From NCBI RefSeq assembly GCF_020085105.1, contig NC_058063.1:22787066-22851065 (forward strand): a stretch of DNA of 64,000 nt, in the 5' to 3' direction. The notes beneath the pieces were generated by a model. It saw only the letters and a program-made list of their open reading frames with translations, had not been told where the DNA came from and made no database searches. Positions 1-29,599 of the stretch are shown here, one piece after another (position 1 is the stretch's first letter; every line of letters starts with the position of its first letter). Position numbers and translations under genes: made by a program. The stretch is from Siniperca chuatsi. Lineage: Eukaryota; Chordata; Actinopteri; Centrarchiformes; Sinipercidae.

Positions 1-1421
1 TGATTCATGTTATTGATCGTGTGTGTGTAGGCGTGTGTAGCGGGAGGGGTGGGTTATTTTTGTGGTTGTGTGTACATGTAAGAAAACCCAGACTCCGGTA
101 ACCCGAAACAACAATAATGGATTTCACCACAGAAACACAAATATGTTGGTTTCGACTGAAGACATCTTTAAGAACAGCTCACAAATATACAGTATAGTTT
201 CATTTTTTGAAAAAGGTTCAGTAATTTCCTAAAACAGCTGATCACCCAGTGCAACAGTGTAGCTAACTGATGTGCGTTTAATAGTTTCTGGACCACAATG
301 GAGCTCTGTGGCACAGAGGAAGAAGATATATCAGGCTTTGATACACACACAATACTTGTTAGTAGATACGTTCAGTGTTGGTTTGGATCTGCACATGAGA
401 TTTGTTGATGAGAAGAAAAATACAGAATATCACCAGACTGGTCGTTGCCTGGACGAACAGAGCTGAAGCATCAAAGTCTGGCTGTCGCACAGATAAGTAC
501 ACAGTGATTTTGAAATGATCCTTTATTGATACAACGTTGAACATTAACTTATTTGTACTTCCATCCATTTATCCTGTTCAGGGTCACCTGTCCCAGCATG
601 CATAGGGCGACATTTTGATTTGTCATAGTAAAAAAGCACAGGTGTTACTAATAACATTAATGATGGCTCCGCTCTATTAAAGTGTCCCCGTTAACCTTGA
701 CAGTGTGACAGTGAGGCAACATGTGCAATACCAGGACTCTGAAACTGAAGCAGCTAAATGGATGATTCATTTTATTATTTACACCTATGCTTTTCCTTAC
801 AGTCAAAATGTCTTCTGTGAAAAAGGTCAATGCTCACAGTCACACTTGCTTTTGTTATCACCTACAGGCAAATTTGAGTCCCCAATTTACCTGACCTGCA
901 TTTCTCTGGCCAATAGAAGGAAACGAATGCAACCAGCCCGGTCAGGTTCAAACCACGACCTTCAGTACTTCAGTCACCTTGCCGCCTACATATTTGTGTT
1001 TATGTGGTTACTGGAATCTGGGTTTTCCCACTTGCACATAAAAAAAAACCCCTCCCCCGACTCTTCATTACAGTACATGGTCAGTCAGCTGAATCAATCT
1101 GAAGTCCAGGCTGTGTTCACGTTTGTGTGTGTGTTACCACATTGTTTAAGACAGGCTAATGATTGATTGATGGCATTATCAGTGGACAGAAGAGATATCA
1201 GACTGTCAGTCACATTGCTCCCTTAGAGAGAGAATAACTGTCTCTCTGTGTGTATCTGCAGCTGTTTCTTCACTGTGAAAGATATTTTATTATCTAGTCT
1301 GAGTCATTTCTGTCTTTTGTGCATCAGTAACAAAATGTTTTAAGCACAGGAAGAAAAAGAATAAAACATTTTTGTGAGAAGCTGAACTGTGGAGGAAACC
1401 AGACTGCTTGTGTTTGTCAGG
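1..1421. other. Region upstream of cfi
   Basis: No gene is recognised here. Several short ORFs exist on both strands, including one of 153 codons at 705-1166, but they are compositionally unremarkable and resemble no family I know. The last ~30 bases should be the 5' untranslated leader of cfi. I see no clear TATA box. Confidence 0.5.
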
Positions 1422-18727
<17,306 letters not shown>

Positions 18728-18734
18728 TAAGACG

Positions 18735-18736
<2 letters not shown>

Positions 18737-18778
<42 letters not shown>
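18737..18778. repeat. (CA)n microsatellite in cfi 3' UTR
   Basis: About 40 bases of CA beginning about ten bases after the cfi stop codon, so it would be transcribed in the 3' UTR. Confidence 0.9.
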
Positions 18779-18780
<2 letters not shown>

Positions 18781-18985
18781 TGTACTCTTTCAACACTTCA
18801 CCAGTCATAGTTGTTGATTAAAGTAGCCCTTTCCCTTGGCTACAGCTGTGTGATGATGGACTTTGAATTGTTAAGAGTCCAGCTGAAGTGTTCTCTGTTT
18901 TAAATAATTACATGCTTTAAATAGCCTATCATTTGTGTACTGATTGTATTGTATTAAAATGTCACTTTGTGTCCAACAAAATGCC

Positions 18986-18991
18986 AATAAA
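18986..18991 (+). terminator. cfi poly(A) signal
   Basis: AATAAA about 260 bases past the cfi stop. A second AATAAA lies near 19057, so either could be used. Confidence 0.6.
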
Positions 18992-19133
18992 ATATATTTT
19001 CCTGTTTCTGTGGTTGACCAAATACTGACATTTCTTTATGCAGCTAGTAACTGTCAATAAAATGCAGTTTTATATGTATCGCAAGCAAAATAAAAATGCT
19101 GTTTCTACAGCTAGTTGAATTAATCCTGCAGTG

Positions 19134-19280
19134 ATGGCTGAACTAAAGAGGAGCATCATTTGGAGATATTACACAGCTGTGAATGAAAACGTTGTGAAGT
19201 GCAGTGTGTGTCTGAAGGCTGTTCGCTACATGGCAGCGTCTTTGCAGAGAGGCTCAGGCAAAGAATATCCAGGTATGTAG
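19134..19280 (+). CDS. Orphan BED-like zinc-finger ORF, 48 aa
   Basis: Not firmly identified. The ORF begins MAELKRSIIWRYYTAVNE and contains KCSVC. The spacing W-x-Y-Y ... C-x2-C is the start of a BED zinc finger (ZBED genes and hAT transposases), but the usual H-x(n)-H second half is missing. An AG acceptor-like site lies three bases before the ATG ('cctgcag'), and a good donor (CAG/GTATGT, ~19272) precedes the stop, so it could be an internal exon rather than a whole gene. No partner exon is recognisable in the next kilobases. It lies just past the cfi poly(A) signals on the same strand. Alternatives: a fragment of a hAT element, or chance. Confidence 0.35.
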   Translation: MAELKRSIIWRYYTAVNENVVKCSVCLKAVRYMAASLQRGSGKEYPGM

Positions 19281-20430
19281 CAGTGGAATGAATATTGTAG
19301 TCGTATCGGATCTTCAGTTTTCAAACTGTAATTGGTCATCATTAGCTGTTACTTTAGCAGACTTCATTCAATTAGACTAATATATTCAGCCCACTGAAGC
19401 TTATTATTTTAATGGAATTGAAAAAAATAATATACCTCAAACCTGAAACATGAAAGGGGTTGAATATAACCTTTTTGACTCGTGAATCATGACTCACTGC
19501 TCTCCCCTACATGAAAGTACATAAGCCGCTTTTTACAATAAAATGTAATGGTATCAGTATCGATATGTATCACTTGGTATCGGTATTGATATGTATCGCT
19601 TCGTATCAGATCGAAACCACATTTTGTGGTATGGCCCACCCCGAGTTTGAATGTTTGTTTGAGGTGAGTTGAGGAGTTAACCCTCTCCTTACTGACTCAG
19701 AGCTGCATTCAGCCCCGACAAAACCTAGCAAAACGTTTATTTAAACGGAAACGGTGGTGCGTTCAACATCCTGTAAGCAAGCGACGGGGTTTATATACAT
19801 GTCGCTGTGATTGGGTGACACCTGTGACACACCCGCCAAACGAGAGAAAACATCCCTCAAAGCCTGTTGAAGAAACATGTTCGCTCAACATTTTATTAAA
19901 AGAAATAAAAGGAAAAATAAAAACTAAGTTGCACTTCCTGTTCATTTCCCCTGCTGATGTCGTTCTTCACTCTTAATGTTTGTAAAATAGAAAGCAAAAC
20001 TTCCAGGTTCTGTTCAGGAAGTAAGAAAACCTTGTTTATAATCCCATTGAATTTGTAACAACTAATAACAAAAAATACATCCTTGGACCAGAGTCTTTCT
20101 CAGCAGTATGTTGTGTGGTTCACTCCATATGTATAGATAAGGACTCTAATATTGTTGTTTATTCAATATTTATTTTGTGCAACCTTTAACAAACATAATT
20201 TTCCATAAACCCACAGACCATCGCAGGTTAAACGTGTGTGCAAACGTGTTGTATGCTAACAAAGTAATTGTTGTTGAATTTTGTTAAATATAAATATGTA
20301 AACTTAAGGAACACACTACACTGTTGCAGAAAGACAGATGAAAGAAATGCTGAACGAGACATTTCATTGAGTTACAGAAGCTAGTGGAACAGAGGCTACA
20401 CAGGAAGAGAAGTCATGACTTCAGCTCTCT
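19281..20430. other. Intergenic, nothing recognised
   Basis: A/T-rich sequence between the BED-like ORF and the NLR gene. No coding frame, RNA gene or clear repeat was recognised. Confidence 0.4.
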
Positions 20431-20439
20431 ATATAATTA

Positions 20440-20690
20440 AACAGCAGGTATAATGCTTACCATGTTCACCATCTTAGTGTGTTAACATGCTAACTTTTGC
20501 TAATTAACATCCATACAATACTTGTTGAGACAGTTCACTGAAAACCACAAATCTCAACCTCATGGTGGCGCTAGAGGAAAAGTCAGAGGATCACCAAAGT
20601 CAATAGGATTCATCCGCTGGGGACCATGAGTGTCTGAACCAAATTTCATGGCTATCCCTCCAATAGTTGTTGTTTTCTTGTTATCAAAGC
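20440..20690. repeat. Interspersed fish repeat, copy 1
   Basis: Contains 'gtggcgctagaggaaaagtc' and 'tttcatggctatccctccaa', plus 'ttagtgtgttaacatgctaa', all shared with a longer copy at 27300-27680. Non-coding teleost repeat whose family name I cannot assign. Confidence 0.6.
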
Positions 20691-21279
20691 ATGTTGAACT
20701 TATGTTCAGTGATTGTAAGTAAAGTAGTTGTAAGTGAACATATTCTGTAAAAATTTATTTTTATGTGAATATTCAGGATCAACCTACCATATTTTCTGGG
20801 TAATAACTTTTTAATCAGAGGTTTTTTCAGAACAAAATATCTACAGCTGTGTTCATATTGCAGGTCCAAAGTACCTGGGCCCTGTTTCTGTCCCCATCAA
20901 ATTAAAGCTGAACAAATATATTTAAAATGTAATGTAGGCTGCAGCCTAATACACAGTCTGATTCCACCACTTTATCATCCATTAAGGAAATGTAACACTT
21001 TTCCCGGCTCTAACTCAGACTCTTTTTTTAAAGCTAAATGTGCATAGTCTGCATATTCATTCATTAATATCTCTATGTCCACTACTCAGAGCTAAGCTGC
21101 TTTGTGGAATAGACCCAAGGTGCTTGCTTTAAGGTGCTTTATCTTATTCAAAGTCCACATTTCAAGACCTAACACATTATTACAGGACGACCAGGCCGTC
21201 TGAAGGCTCCAACATGTGTTCTCCTTTTGCCTGAATTTTCCGGAAGTAACTCCTGCTTTACAGTCTTCACTTTCAAGTT

Positions 21280-24200
21280 TTATTTTACCCTGTAAGGAAG
21301 AGCACAACAATAAGGTCAAGTCATACACATAATCACCTGATTGGCTCAAAATTATGCATATTATTACTATGTTGACTGCTGACCTGAGAGTCTCCAGTCT
21401 ACAGTGTGGACTCTCCAGTCCAGCAGACAGCAGCTTCACTCCTGAATCCTGCAGCTTGTTATCACTCAGGTCCAGCTCTCTCAGATAGGAGGGGTTGGAC
21501 TTCAAAGCTGAGGCCAAAAAAACACAGCTGCTCTCTGACAAGCTGCAGAAACTCAGTCTGTACAAAGAACAAAGCATGTGGGTAAAGGAGACTATTTTTA
21601 GAAAATATCCAAAATTTCATAATCTCACCACATACAGAATCTAATACAGAATTTCATAAAAATGCATGTTTAACAAATCCCGATAGACAAAAAAACTGCA
21701 AAGTTATTAATTTACTTTTAACATTTCCATCTAATTGGACAATAAACATAAGGTTTGATAAGTTTTAAAAAATATTCTATATACTGTATAAATTTATTAA
21801 ATTATAGAACAATAACTGAACTGGTATTTAACTGAGTCTGTTGTCACCACATATGAGAGTCTTTAAAAACTAGTTAAACTAAACTGCAAGCAGTGAAGTT
21901 GTTGAATATTTAGCTAAAAGTAATGGATAAATGGTTGAAACGTCCAGCTTTCTAGTGGACTAATGATGTCAGATGGTGTGACCCCTCTATAGACACTAGC
22001 AACTGTCTAGCAATGTCACTGCCTCCCCTGATCTCAGAAATAACTTTTTTGTAAAACTGAACTGAATAAAATGTTTCTCACCTCAGAGTCGCCAGTCTAC
22101 ATTGTGGACTCCCCAGTCCAGCAGACAGCAGCTTCACTCCTGAATCCAGTAGGTTGTTATAACTCAGGCCCAGCTCTCTCAGATGGGAGGTGTTGGACTT
22201 CAGAACCGAAGCCAGAGAAGAACAGCTGCTCGCTGACAAGCTGCAGTGCCTCAAACTAAATTAGGGAAAACATAATTACAAAAATTCTGAGTGAAACCAT
22301 AATTTTTTACACGCAGTTTGTCTGTTTGTTAGTTAGCAGTGTATGTCAACAAACTGTCAACAAATTTTAATTAAATGTGGTTAAGTTGGCCTGCATCTAG
22401 ATTCAGAACCAATCCTAGAATTTGGGGGAATGATTGAATATTCTCATTCTTTTCTCACAAACTACTACATTTACCCAAATGCCGAGAATGTGAGCATCTG
22501 TCACTATGTATTTTGATTCAAATCTAGATCCACATTTAAAATTTGAACAATTTTTGATTACTAAAATAACAAGTATATGCTCTCTATTTAAAGCTTGTAA
22601 AGTCAATTAGGAAGTGTAGTTTTCTTTTCTACAGAATATTTAGCTTTTTCAATGTGTAGCTCATGATTGCTAATAGTTATTGCTGGAATACAGGCTAGTC
22701 AGTGTGGATCAGTATACTAGGCTTGATGTTTGTTCACAACATTTCTATTAAATTCATCTCAGCATAGAACTAAAAATGAGCTGTCTAACCTGAGAGTCTC
22801 CAGTCTACAGTGTGGACTCTCCAGTCCAGCAGACAGCAGCTTCACTCCTGAATCATGCAGTTTGTTGTTACTCAGGTCCAGCTGTCTCAGATGGGAGGTG
22901 TTGGATTTCAGAGCCGAGGACAGAAAATAACAGCAGCTCTCTGGCAGCCAGCAGTCATTTAATCTGAATGAAGAACAAATGATGAAGCATGCAGCTAACA
23001 TGACTGGAAAGCCTAGTTCAGCCAGAATGCAGAGATGCGTTCTAACTTCTTCACCACATCCGAAGCAAATGTGGAAGTGAGCTCCGGTTCCTTTAATAGC
23101 CACTAGAAATTGAATTTGCAGAAACTCTAGAAGCTGTTTTCAATTCTTGAATACGAGAATCGACAAAGCCTTTTATATGAGAAGTCTTCAAGAACCTAAG
23201 CAAGTCCATTTGCCTTTGATTTAGTTACTCTAGCTAAGGTATACCATGACCTGGATGACTGAGATGCTTCACAGATATATTCATATAAACATTTCACATC
23301 ATAAATGCAGAACTAAGCAAAATAATCTGCCTAACCTGAGAGTCTCCAGTCTACAGTGTGGACTTTTCAGTCCAGCAGACAGCAGCTTCACTCCTGAATC
23401 CTGCAGTTTGTTGTTACTCAGGTCCAGCTCTCTCAAATGGGAGGGGTTGGACTTCAGAGCTGAGGCCAAGACTTCACAGTGACTCTCTAAAAGTCGACAG
23501 CCAGAAAGTCTGCAGATTTAATGGAAAGTTAGTGATTATTGAACCAAACTCAGAGTACCAATTTCTATTTGTACAGAATGCAAATAAATGTCTGATCCAT
23601 TGCTGCCCTGTTGACCTGTCAGTAAGTTAGACTATTGCTGCTCTCTTAGCTAATGCAAGGTGAAGAAAGCTAGCAAGCCATAGTCAATGGATAATCATGG
23701 CACCAAGCCATCTGACAAATAATGCTTCCTCACATTATTTGTCATTTGTCCGTTTTGGATCCGACAGCATAGATGGATAAATCATGGCTAAAGGTAAGTT
23801 GCACAGCCACTGCTATACAGTAGCTTTAGCCTGACCCTTAAGTGAGGCAGCAGAGATACTGTGAATTAATTAAACAATGTTAATTCTACAGCATAGTTTA
23901 AGATACAGCTGGCAACATGGGAATGAATTTAAACGAATTACATGTTTTTTATTTCCTTCTTGCAATGTATATATATAGTTTAATATATCCTTTTTTAAAC
24001 AAAGTACATATTCCTCACATCTTTTTTTTAATAGTGCAATGCAAGTGATTGACAAGAAGAAATATATGAGACAATACAAGGCGATACAATCAAACTATGA
24101 CAACCAAGAAAAAAAACATGTCTAGGTGAGTGTGTGTGTATTTGCGCATAGGGGATGCGCGAGCCAGGTTACAGCAGTGAGCAATATTATAGTGGGAAAG

Positions 24201-27200
24201 ACAGAGGAGAAGAGAGAGGGGAAATACAAGTAAATTTTTTTTTAAAAAGGCAAAAGTAAGAGAGAAATGTTGGACAAGGGTTGGTTGTCCTCTGGGCGGG
24301 CCCCAGGGACAGAGAGGTGCCGGGTGTGGAGCCGGGGTGAATAGATTACATGTTGGTTCGAATTTGTTCCAACTAGATTTTCTTTGAAAAAAGTGACCTA
24401 TATATCAAACCCACTCATCCAAGAGACTTCGGAGATCAAATGAGAACTACTTCTCTCATTTGAGAGTAAGACATTTCACAGAGTCCTACAAGTCCTACTA
24501 TTAGATAGAAGTATTTTAGTCCTTGTTTAACTTTCAGCACAAATTCTAGGATAAGACGTTTGCTAAATACAGGCCCTGGACTCACCGAGCCTTTCTGCAA
24601 TTCCTGACAGCTGGGATCAGTCTAAGTTGTCCCTCCTCTGATGTCCTGTACGCCTTCATGTCCAGCACATCCAGGACCTCCTTTGATATTTTCAGCATGA
24701 AGGCCAGGGCTGAGCAGTGGATTTCAGAGAGTTTCTTCTCTGATCTGTTCTCTGACTTCAGGAACTCCTGGATCTCCTGATGTACTGTGTGGTCATTTAT
24801 CTCCATCAAACAGTGGAAGATGTTGATGCTTCTCTCGGGAGAAATGTCGTAGGTGGTCATCTGCTTTAGATTGTGGATTACTTTATGGATGCTTTCTGGA
24901 CTGTTCTCTGTCCGACCTAAAAGTCCTCTCAAGAGTTTTTGATTTGACTCAAGTGAAAGTCCATGAAGGAAGCGGACAAACAGGTCCAGATGGCCATTCT
25001 TGCTCTTCAGGGACTCATCCATGGCTTTACTCAGCAACATATCCAAAGATGGCTCACAGATACGATACCTACCCCACGCTTTCCCCAGAAATGTCTCCAG
25101 TGTCTCGTTATCCCTGCTTGTGTGACAATGAAAAATATAGACCGCAGCAAGAAACTCCTGAATGCTCAGATGAATAAAGCAGTATACTGTTTTCTGGAAA
25201 ATCACACACTCTCGTTTGAAGATCTCTGTACAAACTCCTGAGTTCACAGAGGCCTCTGTGACATCCAGACCACACTGCTCCAGGTCTTCTTGGTAGAACA
25301 TAATGTTTCCTTTCTGCAGCTGTTCAAACGCCAGCCTCCCCAGCTTCAGAAGAACCTTCCTGTCAGCCTCCGTCAGCTCCTGTGGACTCGTCTCATGTCC
25401 CTCATCATACTTCTGCTTCTTCCTCTTTGTCTGAACCAGCAGGAAGTGTGAGTACAGGTCAGTCAGGGTCTTGGACAGCTCTCCTCTCTGGTCTGTAGTC
25501 AACATGTGGTCCAGAACTGTAGCAGTGATCCAGCAGAAGACTGGGATTCGACACATGATGTGGAGGCTCCTGGATGTCTTGATGTGCGAGATGATTCTGC
25601 TGGACAGCTCTTCATCACTGAATCTCATCCTGAAGTACTCCTCCTTCTGGGCGTCAGTGAAGCCTTGTACTTCTGTCACCCTGTCAACACATGAAGGAGG
25701 GATCTGATTGGCTGCTGCAGGTCGAGAGGTTATCCAGATGAGAGCCGAGGGAAGCAGATTCCTCTCGATGAGGTTTGTCAGCAGCACGTTCACTGATGAC
25801 TTCTGTGTGACATCAGACACAACCTCATTGTTGTGGAAATCCAGTGAAAGTCTGCTTTCATCCAGGCCGTCAAAGATGAACAGAAGTTTACAGACAGCGA
25901 GCTTCTCTGCTGTGACCTTCTGTAATGTTGGATGGAAAACATGGAGCAGCTCGAGAAGACTGTACCGCTCATCTCTGATCAAGTTCAGCTCTCTGAACGA
26001 AAGCAGAATCAGCAGACTGACGTCTTGGTTTTCCAAGCCCTCTGCCCAGTCCAGAGTGAACTTCTGCACTGAGAAGGTTTTTCCAACGCCGGCGACGCCG
26101 TTCGTCAGAACGACTCTCATGTGTCCCTGTTGGCCAGGTAAGGCTTTAAAGATGTCGTGGCACTTGATTGCAGTGTCATGGCAGGTTTCCATCTTTGAAG
26201 CTGTCTCAAGCTGCCTCACTTCATGTTGGGTATTAACCTCTTCACTCTGTCCCTCTGTGATGTAGAGATCAGTGTAGATCCTGTTGAGGAGGGTTCCACT
26301 TCCTGTTTCATCACTTCCTTCAGTCACACGTTCACATCTCCTCTTCAGACTGATCTTATGTTCATCTAAAACCTTCTGTAGACCTTTATTCCATATAGAA
26401 GAAACAAAACAATTAAGAATTATTAAGGCTTAGCAAATATACTTTTTACAGTATCTTAAACGCACTTTGTTCATTCTTTGGTAGCAAACACAACAAATAA
26501 GAGAAGGAAAAAAGTACATAACACGACTAAGGGCTCAGTCAGTGGCATTCATTACAGCAATTTTTTGCACTGAACCATCCATCCATCCATTTTCTACCGC
26601 TTGGTCCCGTTAGGGGTCGCGGGTGACTGGAGCCTATCCCAGTGACTTTGGGCCTTAGGCAGGGTACACCCTGGACAGTGGCCAACTCGTCGCAGGGCTA
26701 ACACAGACACAGACAAGGACAGACAACCATTCACTCTCACATTCATTCAATACGGGCAATTTAGAGTTATCAATTAACCTACACATGCATGTCTTTGGAC
26801 GGTGGGAGGAAGCCAGAGAACCCGGAGAGAACCCACGGTAACACGGGGAGGACATGCAGACTCCACCCAGAGAGATTGTGTGATGTTGGTCTGGTCCGGG
26901 AATCGATCCCACGAACCCACGATCTCCTTATTGGGAGGCAGGAGCTTTAGCCACTCTGCCACCGTGCACCCTGCACTGAACCAAATTTAGTTTATTTTAT
27001 CTTTATAATAAGTGGATTTACTCACCACAGAGAAGTCTATTTTCATGTCAAATTCAATGTTGTCTACTAGCACTACAGCTGCTTTGAAATGTTGATCTCT
27101 GAATGGGCAGACCTACTGCTGACCTATTGTCAGCAAAGTTTTTTCCATATGGGATTGCCAGCCGCTCATAGAGATAAAATAAATAAATAATAAAATGTTG

Positions 27201-28969
27201 ATCTTGTTTTCTACCCAAATGTGCACCTTATGTGTGGTTGCACTGCTTAAAAAACATGTGAGAAGTAATATGTCAACAAGACTATGAGTCTACAGCTACA
27301 CTAGCAGCTCTGTGAGGCTGTACTTGAGCTAAATGCTAACATCGGCATGCTAACATGCTCACAATGAAACTGTTAACATGACGATGCTGAGAAGGTACTG
27401 TTTACAATGGTTGCCATCTTGGTTTAGCATATTTGCATGCTAACATTTGCTAATTAGCACTAAGCATAGAGTATATCCGAGGCCAATGGGAATGTCATTC
27501 ATTTTGAATGTATTTGGTCATAAACCAAAGTATTGGACAGATTTTGACCCTATGATGGTGCTAGAGGAAAAGTTCAAGAATCACTAAAGTTATTACAATT
27601 TATCCTGAAGGGACATGAATGTCTGTACCATTTTTTATGGTCATCCAATAGTTGTCAAGATATCTAAGTTTAGACTGAAGTGGATGACATTGACATTGTC
27701 CCTGGAAACCTGCTGCTGCCGTGGCTAACAATGAAGACTTACATTTAGAACACACAAGGAAATTGACAACATAGACATATATAGTAAAAAGAAAACGCAC
27801 ACAGGTCACAAACAAAAAAATGTTCACTACCATCCTAGGAATAAAAATATTGCATACATGAAATATTGAGGAAAAATGGAGGAAATCCTTTTAGCTCATC
27901 CAATATTATACACACTGTCGGTGTCAGGATCAGTGTAGAAGCCCTGCAGCATTGTTTGCTCGCAGTTGTGATACAGAAACCATTAATATTTTGTGTGCTA
28001 GCTGGTTAGCTAGATATGTTAGTTGGATTTTGACATTTGACATTTTGGTATTGTTATTAAATAGGACACACAAAGGCATCTCATTGTCAATTTATAATGT
28101 CACCTAGGCTCTACAGAGCTTTTAAGTATGATGAAATGTGACGACAACAGCAGACAGACATCCGGTCTTACTTCCTACAGTGCTGGTCTGACTGGGTGTC
28201 TGCAGCCAGTGTCTACTACCAGTAGAGACCAGACTTTGGACACAGCAGGAAAGCAGCTCCTCCTCAGCACCACCACACCTTTTCCTCCCTCTGTGGAAAT
28301 TAAGGCAACTTTGTTTCACTAAAACAATTAATAATTTTAACAAAATATCAAGATTTTACAGATACTAGATGGTAAGATAAATATCTATGATTTGAGGTGT
28401 TTTGCCACAGAAATATCTTCATAGTTTCTGGTCATGTAGTCCAGAGTTATACAACAGTTATTTTTCTCATACCCGTGTCATATCAACACTAAAGGCCATA
28501 TTATGCTCCAAACAAAGTGCTAGTCGGATAGTCTGACAGCTTCTGAAACTATGTAACTAATTTGAGGGCTAGTCTCTCTTTTTGTGAATCCAGTTTCGTT
28601 ATTACTGTACAAATTCACTTTTAAAACTCTTGTTTATGCTTTCACTATCACTATCTACTTTTATTACAGTTTCACAATTGCTTCTAGTCAAACCTACACA
28701 TATAGTGAGAGCAGAGGACGTGGTTCACAGTTCCTTTGAAGCCTAGTGAAACCTTAATAGTTCTGTTTTATGAATACGGTATCTTACTTTGAACATGAGA
28801 GTTCATTAAAGTGTGAGCAGTCATCTTACCCTGTGAGTGAAGGAGGTGCAGGTTCATTAGTGAACACTATAGGTTCTCCCATGGACTGCTTACTCTGTGC
28901 AGATAAACAGTTGAATCCTGGAGGCTCTACTCTGTCCTCCTCTTCCTCCACACAAACCCTCATCTTCAT
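21280..28969 (-). CDS. NLRC3-like NACHT-LRR receptor
   Basis: Cytosolic NOD-like receptor of the expanded fish NLRC3-like group. Coding exons on the minus strand: 28969-28830 (starts [19 protein letters not shown]), 28290-28172 ([16 protein letters not shown]), 26383-24586 (FISNA linker then NACHT), LRR exons 23509-23336, 22963-22790, 22255-22082 and 21557-21384, and a proposed last exon with stop at 21282-21280. Phases agree throughout and give ~920 aa. Walker A GVAGVGKT is at residues ~182-189 and Walker [12 protein letters not shown] near 255-265. The NACHT exon is uninterrupted. Each LRR exon is 174 nt, one repeat pair ([19 protein letters not shown] type). Fish relatives often carry a RING-like finger in exon 2. 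Here most of those cysteines are gone. No B30.2 domain is visible. The terminal exon is the weakest part: the stop comes three codons after its acceptor. Confidence 0.85.
24586..26383 (-). other. NACHT exon of the NLR gene
   Basis: Single 1798-nt exon, open throughout. It runs from [19 protein letters not shown] (FISNA region) through NACHT to [11 protein letters not shown]. The acceptor is 'aataaag/gt' and the donor 'gctcg/gtgag'. This exon alone is enough to identify the family. Long ORFs on the opposite strand here are shadows. Confidence 0.9.
26578..26971 (-). mobile_element. tRNA-derived SINE with 12-bp target-site duplication
   Basis: Full-length element in an NLR intron. On the minus strand it begins GGGTGCACGGTGGCAGAGTGG. 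The A box (TGGCAGAGTGG, plus positions 26951-26961) and B box (GATCGATTC, 26900-26908) fit the RNA polymerase III consensus. It ends in a (ATGG)n tail. It is flanked by identical 'tgcactgaacca' at 26566-26577 and 26972-26983. Shorter 3' pieces of the same family lie in both cfi tandem units. The tRNA of origin is not certain; the A-box context looks Leu/Ser-like. Confidence 0.8.
27300..27680. repeat. Interspersed fish repeat, copy 2
   Basis: Longer copy of the repeat at 20440, with the 'catgctaacatgctcacaatg' type head and 'ggtgctagaggaaaagttca' middle. Lies in the NLR intron between its RING-like and NACHT exons. Confidence 0.6.
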
Positions 28970-29439
28970 GGCAGCTGATAGTCTGAGAGGGAAACTAGTA
29001 ACACGACAGATACACAAACAAACACAATTAACATAATCAGAGTTAGTAACTCCTTCATTTCCTCCAGAATGCGTCAAAATCACTAAGACAGCTTCAGGAT
29101 TTTACACAACTCCACACGTGGCCCAGATGATACATGTATTTATTATATATTATACTATACTTATACTATATTAGGCTGTACTATATTATACTATACTATG
29201 TTAATGTTTATGTTTAATACTGTTTTATTACATGATGTACTACATCATATTTCTATATATCAATACAGATAAACATTAAGTATTATTACTTCATCACATT
29301 ATATATTATTCTGGTGTTTGCTGTTATAGTAACTCATAGTACTCTTACATCACACCACTGTGTCACTTCACTTGAGACAGTACTGCAGTATTAGTTTATG
29401 TACAACACTGCCCTTTCTGTTTTTATTTCTATTCTTATT

Positions 29440-29580
29440 TTTATTTTATACACTTCCAGTTATTATTATTATTATTTTACTTTTCTCTATTCATCTGTAC
29501 TTATCTCTGTCCTTGTGCTGCTGCAACACCTGAATTTCCCCTCTGGGGAACAATACAAAATCTTATGTGTTCATAGTTGT
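29440..29580 (+). mobile_element. LINE 3'-end fragment
   Basis: Contains 'tgaatttcccctctgggga' after a T-rich run, which is the familiar 3' end of teleost L2/CR1-like LINEs and is close to the tail of the LINE at 6451. Strongly 5'-truncated, with no coding sequence left. Confidence 0.55.
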
Positions 29581-29599
29581 CAGAAAACAGTAAATGGAG

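Noticed and set aside
705-1166. 153-codon ORF upstream of cfi
   Set aside because: No domain, no known family, and low-complexity patches. Probably chance.
24944-26265. Plus-strand ORFs up to 185 codons over the NACHT exon
   Set aside because: Antisense of a clearly coding minus-strand exon.
26578-26971. A genuine tRNA gene suggested by the A and B boxes
   Set aside because: No cloverleaf acceptor stem could be drawn, and the target-site duplication and tail show it is a SINE.
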